A stretch of 64,000 bases of DNA, taken from positions 9,773,395 through 9,837,394 of the forward strand of contig OX439049.1 of NCBI GenBank assembly GCA_949317995.1. Reading direction: 5' to 3'. This stretch comes from Acholoe squamosa (lineage: Eukaryota; Annelida; Polychaeta; Phyllodocida; Polynoidae). Every line of letters starts with the position of its first letter. Position 1 is the first letter of the stretch. The notes under the pieces are model-generated. The model saw only the letters and a list, made by a program, of their open reading frames with translations, searched no databases and was not told the DNA's origin. Both the position numbers and the translations under genes were made by a program. Below, piece after piece: positions 50,501 through 59,500 of this stretch.

Positions 50501-53500
50501 GGGACAAAGTACTAAGGTACTACGAGCCGCTGGATAAGCTGAAGCTCGTAACGCCTTGGGAAGGTCCATTTAAAATCGTTCGCGTCATCTCCGAGTCCAC
50601 GGTGATGATAGAGGACTGCCTGACGGGTAGGAAATGGAAGACAAATGTCGGAAAACTTCGGCCCTGGAAGGGGCGCGAAGAGGCGGAGAGGGAGTTCGGT
50701 TACAAACCACCTGAATCTGTCCCTAGCGGACCGAGCGTGGTAGTACCGACGAAACGCCCTAGAGGCCGGCCGAGAAAGACGCCGGGAGACGAGGTTATAG
50801 TAAAAAAGAAGACGAAGGCCAGGAAACGACCTAATCGTAAGAAATGGAAGAAAGTCTCGCTGAGTGAAGGCATTACGTATGGGAAGGGTCCCGCTCTGAC
50901 TAAGCGAGATCCAGAAAAGGCCGTACGTAAAGCCGGGAAAAATAAAATGCTAACCGAAGGCGTTAGACGCAGCCCCCGGTTGAGGTCTGCTGTAACCTAA
51001 CTCAGTACACAACGAGCTGCTGCGTGTTGTCCGCCATAGGCAGGCAACATACGTTCCACGGCCTGAGATGTCGAACGCGCCCTCCCCGGGTGGCTGTATC
51101 CCGTGAGTGGCGGTCGGATTAACCGGTACATTCGCTTTGAAGCGTTGTATACACCGCTAAGCTCCAGACGATAGCACTCGGGTAGTAGGCCGCGTCTCAC
51201 ATGTCGAGTCGAATGTTGGTTCGGATCTAGTTCCCTAGGTGGCGCTGCTGGTGTGGCGGGAAAGCGCGGAACTAGGTCACCGGATAGCCATGGCGGGATC
51301 TCGCGAGACGAGAGGTCTGACGTCATACTGGTCATAACTAGAGCGGACTCGTGGTGGTTAGACGCCACCCGTTTTTGCTCTAGTTATTTGTCGGCGGTTA
51401 TACAGCCTGTAGCTGTCGTGTTAGCCTAGCTAACCCCCCAAAAGCCTTTCTGTTGGACGAATCCTTCGGGAGGAGTCCAACAAAACTTGCCAATTACTTT
51501 TGGAAGTCGAACCCGGTGCCATGGCACAGGGAACGATTGACGCTGCGCGTCAAACAGCCAACATTCCGTTGGAACAAGACGAGGACCCGAAGGTCCCGTC
51601 TCGGGTCGAGGAATCTATGGATTCTTCGACAGAGGAGGCCGCCCGGACGCTCACGGCTATGGCCGAGGCAACCGACCGGGAGAGGATGCCACCTCCACCC
51701 CCGCCACGCCCGGAGCGCCCGTCAACAACAGACGCTTCGGGTAGCAAAGTGGATGTCCTGGACATTCCAATGTATCCTCCGGGATTCAGGACGCAGATCA
51801 GACGTCTAGCACACGTCGATCGCCAGGAAGGTATCGTGTATACCTCCTGGGGTACGTACATCCCTATGCACGCCTCCATGTTCGGATGCGGGCCCATGGC
51901 GGTGGAGCAGGGCGTGCCCGAGCCCATACCAGATGAACTCAAAACTATGGTAATGGACTCGTGTAGTGACGAGCTGGCTGACAACATGCCAGTTTCTTGG
52001 CTCCGCAACTACCTAAAGTTGGCGGAGAATATGGCGACTAACGAGAATTTAGCTCGAGCCGTCTTGATCTCTGCGGGCATCATCCAGAAGGCCACGGAGT
52101 TAAGGGAGTCCGAATCCGACATGGATACAGACTCCACGGTAACCTTGTCGTCGGTGGAAACCGACCGGGTCAAGCGATTGACCCGTAAACCTGCACCCAA
52201 GGGTCCTCTCACTGAGAGCGACCTGGAGGCTGAAGATGTCCGCATCGCCGTCGAGAGGTCCACGACCGAGACCGACCCAGCTGCCGACATCCCAGAGGCA
52301 CCTGGCGAGATCTCTGAAGAGGACATCTCACGCCAGCAGGCTGCTGTAGAGGCAAAGCGAATCGAGCTTGCCAAGCAGCAGAAGGAGCTCACCGCAGCTC
52401 GCCGGGCCCATCGCAAGCAGCAGGCCCAACGAAAAACAGAGATCTCTTCCGACTCTGACTCCCCAGTCAGCGGAAGGAGGAGCCCTCTGACAGGGGACAG
52501 GAGCCGACGCGAGTCGGATTCCAGTCCCGAAGTTCCGGCCCAACCGACTAAGGTTGTGCGCCGGAAGAAGAAGAATGGAGCGAAAGCGTCTCCGGTAGAG
52601 CCCACGCCCCCCACCAAGCCGAGGGGTAAGGGCAAACCGAAGACGCCCGCTCCCACCACTACAACCACCACGGTAGCCACCTCGGTTACTGCATCTTCTG
52701 CAGCCAGCACGTCGGGTGCAAAGACGAAGTCCCCTACCAAGGCTCCGACTGGTACTACCACCTCCAGCCGAGCCGGCCGTAGGGGAGCTGACATATACAC
52801 GGACAGCGAGGAAAGCGAAAGCGATCCAGAGCTGCCCGAGTCTGCCAAATCTGATTTGGAGTCCGTGACAACGTGGGAAGAAATGACCACGGATGTTCCC
52901 AAGGACGACAATCAGAAGTGGATGTGGAAGAATGCAGCCGAGGGGTTCAAGGAACGGACTCCCCGCTGCTTCGCGGACTGTGCTTACGACACAGTCCATT
53001 ATATGTGTCCGAGCGCCGTCAATAAGGACGGTGACAGCGATGACGAGGAGTGGATGAAGTCCGGCCCCTCAGATACGCCAGTAGGCAAGTTCTACCTGAT
53101 TTGGATTGACCAGCTCAAGTCCAAATTAGGCTCGACCTACAGCTACGAGGCCCGGACGAAAGTCCAGTGGGCAATGACCCAATGGGGACCAACCGGCAAC
53201 CGCCGAAGGTGCCCGTTTGAGTCTTGCCAGCTGTCTCTCACGGGTGAGAAGATGTTCGAGACGAAGCCCCGCTTCGCTCGACACATCGTTGAATTTCATA
53301 TGCATCACAAGCCTGTGATGATGTGTGTGCTCGGGGACCGCCCGAGTAAACATTGTGATGGCTCGTTCAGCACTCACCGGCGCCGAGACATGGCTCTGCA
53401 TTTGCAGAAGGCCCATGGCATCGGCCTGGAGAAGACCAGGAAACGAGCCATCAAGTGCTTCAGCGAGCTCCTTGCAAATTGGTCCGCGCTGAGCATCAAG

Positions 53501-56500
53501 GAAGTGAAAGAGCAGGCATTCGAGACCGGATTCTGCTCGTGGAAGAGCGGCAACTTGCTGACTTACTTCCAGACGAACTCCTCGTCCACAAAATTCGGGA
53601 TGCCCAGCGAGGTGCACCTGAAGGTGAAAAAGTGGCGAGGAGACGACAAGCGAGAGAAGGCCAAAGCCCGCTCTAAAGGTCCAAACGGAGGCACAGTCAC
53701 GACTACTGCTTCCAAGAGGACCCGAGCAGACCGGTCCGTGAGCCCTTCGGGTGGCAAGGACCAGCCCAGACCAGCCAATCCAGCTGATCGTCGCGAGTCG
53801 GGACAACAGGTCTCGGCTCTGGAGATGCCTGGCAACCAGGCCCGCAGGTCGGGTAGCCAGGCGACCGCATCGGCGACTCCAGCCACCTCCACACCTGCAC
53901 CCGCGGAACAACGCCCGGGCGAAGCCTCTGGCGGCCAGGATGATGGGGGCGAACTGCTCGCTCCCCCATCCGGGTATTCTACTTGGTGGGCTGGAGAGGG
54001 ATCCTCCGGCAAACGCCCCACGTACAGTGAGTACGCGGCGAAGTTCCCTTCAATGGGACCGGCTGGACCCGAGTCGCAGGTCCTTACCCCCTTGGGCCGG
54101 GCCAAAGCTCGTGGTAGGGGCCGCGGTGGGCTGGAGTCCACCCGAGGCTCTCCGGGTGGTGGCCGAGGCCGAGGAGGCATCACGGTAGAGGGCCCGTCTG
54201 CTCCTCCAACAGGCACCCCGCCTGTCTCAGTGGAGGCCCCAGCGCCACCACCAGTGATAGTTCCACCAACAGGTCCTCGGGTACCCCTAATGGAACTAAT
54301 CTCCGGTACCCTGTCAGGTCTTCAGGATCCGAACACGTTCGTCGACCACCGCGATGTCCGAACGGTTCAGATCCAGAATGAGCTGATGGAAGAATGGCAG
54401 GCATTGCACCGCCAGAAGTCTGTTGACTACTGGCGTGTGATGACTGAAGCCACCGTCAATCTGGTCTACGAGATCCAGAGGCGGGAGGAAGATAAAATCA
54501 GGGAGCTGGAAAGGAAGAAGGTCGAGGAGGCCCTCGAGTCCTGCCGGCGAAAACAGAAGGAAGCCGAAAAGCTTAAAGAGTTTCACGAAGCTGAAAACTC
54601 CAGATATATCCATCGATTTAAGGAGGCGGACCTCAAGTTTTTCTTGGCATTCGGGAAACATCTGGAGGAGTGGGACGGCTTACCGTCGTCTCTCATCTTC
54701 GTTCCAGAGATACCCCCGGATGCCCCGCCAGCCCCGGCTACTCCACCGGTCCTGGCCACTCCACCGGTCCCGGCTGCTCCGCCGATTCCGGCAGCTCTCT
54801 TGCTCCCACCCCCCACTTGGAACCGGGCTGTCCCAACTGCCACGGTTGCTGCACCAGCATCCGAGGCAATGGACAGCCCGTCCGCAGTGATGAGGGCCTT
54901 GAGCTTGGGGAGCGAGACTCCCAGCGAGGCTTCAGCGGCGCTCTCTACGAGCAGCTGTAGCAGCTCGGCTCCATCTGCCTCAGTTGAGCCGGCTGAGAAG
55001 ATGGACACAGATCCTGAAGATCTTTGAGTGTCCATCTGTTGGTGTCTCCTGGTACCCGAGGGTAAATGCATTTAATATGCCAGAGGCACTGTTCCTTACG
55101 CTGGACTCCTGATACCTGGATCGTAACCTGCAGCGAGGATGGACGCTAACCCGAACACCCAATGGACTACAACATCTAACCGGGTCTCCATCTTCCCATC
55201 TTCATCAGGGCACATCATAACAGCAACGTGGTTTGCCACCACACATATGTCGCCGGATGGAGCTGCAGAAACCAGTCGTTCCAGGTTCGCCGGAAGTCCG
55301 GTATATTGTAAGGGTGATCCTGCTACCCTGGTAGGACACCTATATTTCATATTTTGTATAAATTTTTTTATATATCGTATATTATATTCTTGTAAGTAAA
55401 AGTCAAAATTTTTTCGGGTTATTTACCCCACCTCGGGTCGGTAAAAACATTGTAAAAATTTTTCAATATCACCTTACTACACATCGAATATTCTTCGTCG
55501 CGTCTCATGTTTAATAATAACACACGTGTAATATTATCACCATAGGTCGATGGTCCATAAGGGGCCACTTCCTATTTTTGTTATTATTTATAAACACTTC
55601 GGGTTATATACGATGATGCCTTATTGTGTACATATAACTTATAATGCCCCTTAAATGTTCTATATTTAATACGAACTGTGTATATATAGACTTACCTATT
55701 TATTTATAACACCACTATATAAAGTCAACAATAGTTACTTGTTAATTACACACAACCCTAGGTAAAGTCTAGTGGGGGTGGTGTAGGGGCCGGCATCATT
55801 GTATATATATTAGTGCCGTTCATCCGAGAGACGTGTTCGTGTGGTGCTTGTTCCTTCTATGCTAGCTAGGTGTCGCTTTGCGATACCTCGTTGGTACAAG
55901 AGGGGGCAGCACCATGCCTCGCGTCCAGCTCCTACTAAGGAGCCGGACGAGCGGCAGAAGGGGACTGGACATGGTCCAGTCCAGACGCTAATACTTTGTC
56001 ATCAGAGAGATTGAATAAAGTCCTACCCGAGAGGTAGGGGTTTCTGGGGCTTTGCCCAACCCGAACTACTCGTGTTGTGTTGGTACATCTAGTGGTAAGC
56101 GAGCCAAAGAGCCACCCAACATATAAGTCAATACGAACCATTACACTAGCATGGACACAGCTATTTCTGGAGGGTGTTGCTCCTATAGTAAAAGGAAGAG
56201 CTGGCTAAAAATGCCCTTGTTTCCAGTCCTTTCTTTTCATGTAGCTATAACTTTCCAGTCCTTTCTTTTCATGTAGCTATAACAAATGGGGCCTATTCAG
56301 TTGGTAGTTTGGGAGAGTGGCACCGATCGGATCTGGAACATCACACATGTTTGATATTTACCGGCTGGAGTGGATGTTTCCCCGCAGACTCACCCAAGGT
56401 CTCGATCAGCCGATCCCTTAAGGGAGTGGTCATTATTTTTCAAGGGGGGCAGTCAAATTTTTTTTTAGCCCCACCCTCGTGAGGGGTCTGAAAATTTTAC

Positions 56501-59500
56501 GCCCCCCCCCTCAAACCCACCACCCCCCCCCCCCCTTGTTGATAAATAATGACCACTCCCTAAGGGGACCACAGACAGGGCCGGCTGGGTTGGCCGATTG
56601 TGACATGGGGGAGGGAGTCTGCAGGGACGTCCAATCCAGTTAGTCAATATCATTTTTGATATCGCGATCCGATCTGATCTGACATCCTTAGTTACACACC
56701 GAATCTGGCCCATCTGTGGTTGCCTTAAGGTTGTCAAGATGAGTCTGTGCTATGGAAGTAATTAAGGTAGATTTAACAGGTTTTACCTCGTTCATTATAT
56801 CCTGCTCAATCATAGAACACCTTAGTGACTCTACAACTTTGTTGACAATTCTCTGTTCTCTTTCAGTGGGTTCTGTATAGAGCTAGGGGCTGCCCTTACA
56901 GTATTAGTAGCCTCTAATATTGGTATCCCCATCAGTAGTACCCACTGTAAGGTGGGCAGTGTGGTGTTTACAGGCAGGGTGAGGTCCAAGGACAATGTGG
57001 ACTGGTCTGTGTTCAGGAACATTGTCTTAGCATGGCTTCTAACTCTACCTGTGTCTGGGGGCATCTCTGCGGCATTCATGGCAGGACTCAGGTAAGGTTT
57101 GGCTGAATCAATTTAATTCATTTTTATTTTTATACATTTATCTATTTGATAATCCAAATTTATGAGCAGCTGAAGAACGTTTATTTGTTATGAACATTAA
57201 AATCAACAGTTAAAGGGCAACTATAATGTGTTTCTTTTGTGTCATGCTCATTGGTTGTCATGATGCATCAATGAAGTGCTGAGGTACTGTAAGTTTTAAC
57301 CCTTTATGGACCGCTGTTGCATTAAAACATTGTGCTCATCGGCCATCATGACGTATGAATGCGGCCCTGGCGAGTAACTTGCCAGAGCTTCATTCAAGCA
57401 TCATCAGACCCTATGGGGTTGATACACCCATAGGGTCGGCATGTCAGCACTTCATTGGTGCATCATGACGACCAATGGGCATAATGCACGCATGCGGCCC
57501 TTAACGGGTTAATACACGATACCTCAAAGTACCTCACCAGCAGTGCATATTATAGGGTGCATAAGTCCCATCATACCCTGCGAGAAATGGCCACAACGCG
57601 GCATGCTTTAAGTATGGGCAGTTTTGAATGATGGCGGATTTCTCTAAACAGAGAAATTTCTAGAAGAAAGGACCATTATAACTTGTTGCATATATGTCCA
57701 ACACACAAGTATATGAAGGTGTCTCTTAAGAAATTAGGATTTATGAAGGATTAATATTTTTTTAGGGCCTATTGCCGCAAAGCATTGCGTACCGAACTTC
57801 CTGTCCAATTTGGAAGCCATATTTCTTGCATGGAATGATGGGACCTACACGCCCTATTGAGTTTATTTCAATTTTGAGATCTACCACTGTCTATGATTAT
57901 CACATGTCATAATGCATTTTCTACATTACAAAAAAGAAAACATCCAGATATTTTGCCTAAATCCTAAATATCAGTGACCATTTAGCGTGGTTCGAATATA
58001 CAAAGGACATATCTGAATACTTGCTACATTCATACCAAATAAAATTTTCACTTATTTCTAAAATGCTTACTCATTTGATATTGGTACAAAGTCGTGTGCA
58101 GACACTTATAATTCGAAGGTAATGATACCATGGAAGGTTAGACAGGTCCCACTCCTTTGTTTACTTTCACATTATAATCTATATACCATATGATCATTCG
58201 CAGATAGGAAGTATATAAACATGGATTGATTATGAATAGATTCAGGTCAAAGAGAGTAATAAAACATCCATGAATGATTTGTTCTGGGCTATTTGTAAAT
58301 ATGGACTCTGTATAGTTCTAAGATAAGATAGGTATAGATAACGTGAATTCTGTCCTCTTGACTCCCTTTATGTTGACACGTTGATATAAATGTGTACGCA
58401 TTTACCCTCTTCAATGGGCCTTTTAAAACTCATCTTCACTGTAAAAAATAACTGTTGAATATCCTCTTAAAACTAAACAGTGAACCACCATAATTGTATT
58501 GCAATGAACCAGTGTAGTTTTTGCAAGAAGCCCCAGGCAGCAGTGCAGGGGTATAAGGAATCTCTGTGAAAAAAATGACCAATCACAACTTTGGGACAAA
58601 GATGTACAAAGATTCTATAGTTATTTCGGCGACATTTGTTTACAGTATGTGGGCACCTTTTTTGCTTACCTACAAAAGACTTATGTCTCCATCTTTCATT
58701 CCCCACGCAAAATGAATATTATGCTAGAGTGTTTTTATATCAGATCTGATACAATATAGCATCTCAAGTTGTCTGGTCTGTTCAAGTACGGCTATAAAAT
58801 TGATACAGAGATCCTGGTGTTGTTTATGTGTATTTTGAGTCAAAATACAAAAATACAAGACGGAAATAGTGGTAATTATATTTGTGAATGAGTCACAACT
58901 CACATCACCAAAATGAGGGGAGTGGGGCTTGAGGATTGTATGGAAACAAAAAGTAATACGTACCCTGCAGCTAAGGCACACCCCGCGTATAAGACACACC
59001 CAGACTTCGAGGCTCGAAAGATATAAAATGGAATAACTGTTGTTCTAAATAATGGATTTTCGAAATTCAAAAGCCTATACATAGCTAAGATGTCCTCCGA
59101 AGGCCTAAACCCAGTTTTGAATTCATGGGAAGATTGTATGCTCAGCTTTCTTCATCCTAAAAGGCGCACCAGGGGCATACCCTTGCATTTAAAACGCGCC
59201 TCACACAATTTAAAACGCGCCTCACACAAGGTGTGTTACGGTATATGCGTACAAAGGGGGCCCTTCTCAGGGAAGGGGTCAATTTTTAGGGACTTTCCTT
59301 TTTTAATGGGACCACTTTTACAATTCTTCTGGATTTTAAAGTCCCCGTTTTGTCAACGTGTTCAACCGACGGTGAGATCCGAAATAATTTGAAAAATCCG
59401 TGCATACATACTAGTAATAATCATCGTTGTTATAGTTACTAAACTCTAATTTACTGTATCAGGTGATTGAATGAGAGTATATCAAACTAATGCAAAACAT

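Larger units (their letters stand above)
43299..56145 (+). mobile_element. Full-length Ty3/Gypsy LTR retrotransposon with three ORFs (12,847 bp)
   Basis: LTRs 43299..43662 and 55782..56145 (both 364 bp, TG...CA, no difference seen by eye) with a CTAG target duplication (43295..43298 and 56146..56149). Order: LTR, tRNA-His-type PBS (43664), gag, pol in the -1 frame, a 0.5-kb spacer, a third long ORF, a 0.75-kb AT-rich 3' region, polypurine tract, LTR. Domain order protease-RT-RNase H-integrase is that of Ty3/Gypsy. All three long frames are open. It sits in SLC20 intron 9 in the same transcriptional direction. The interior is clearly richer in G+C than the surrounding intron. Identical LTRs mean a very recent insertion. 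Confidence 0.97.

Noticed and set aside
50600-51000. Chromodomain at the integrase C-terminus
   Set aside because: After GPY/F the tail is only Lys/Arg/Pro-rich with an AT-hook-like core; no aromatic cage pattern is visible.
52009-54661. Several long frames on the - strand opposite ORF3, up to 300 codons
   Set aside because: They mirror the GC-rich codon bias of ORF3, lack recognisable domains and overlap one another. Treated as shadows.
51521-55027. ORF3 as an envelope protein
   Set aside because: No signal peptide, transmembrane segment, furin-like site with fusion peptide, or Cys pattern of envelope proteins; it has zinc fingers and a charged coiled coil.
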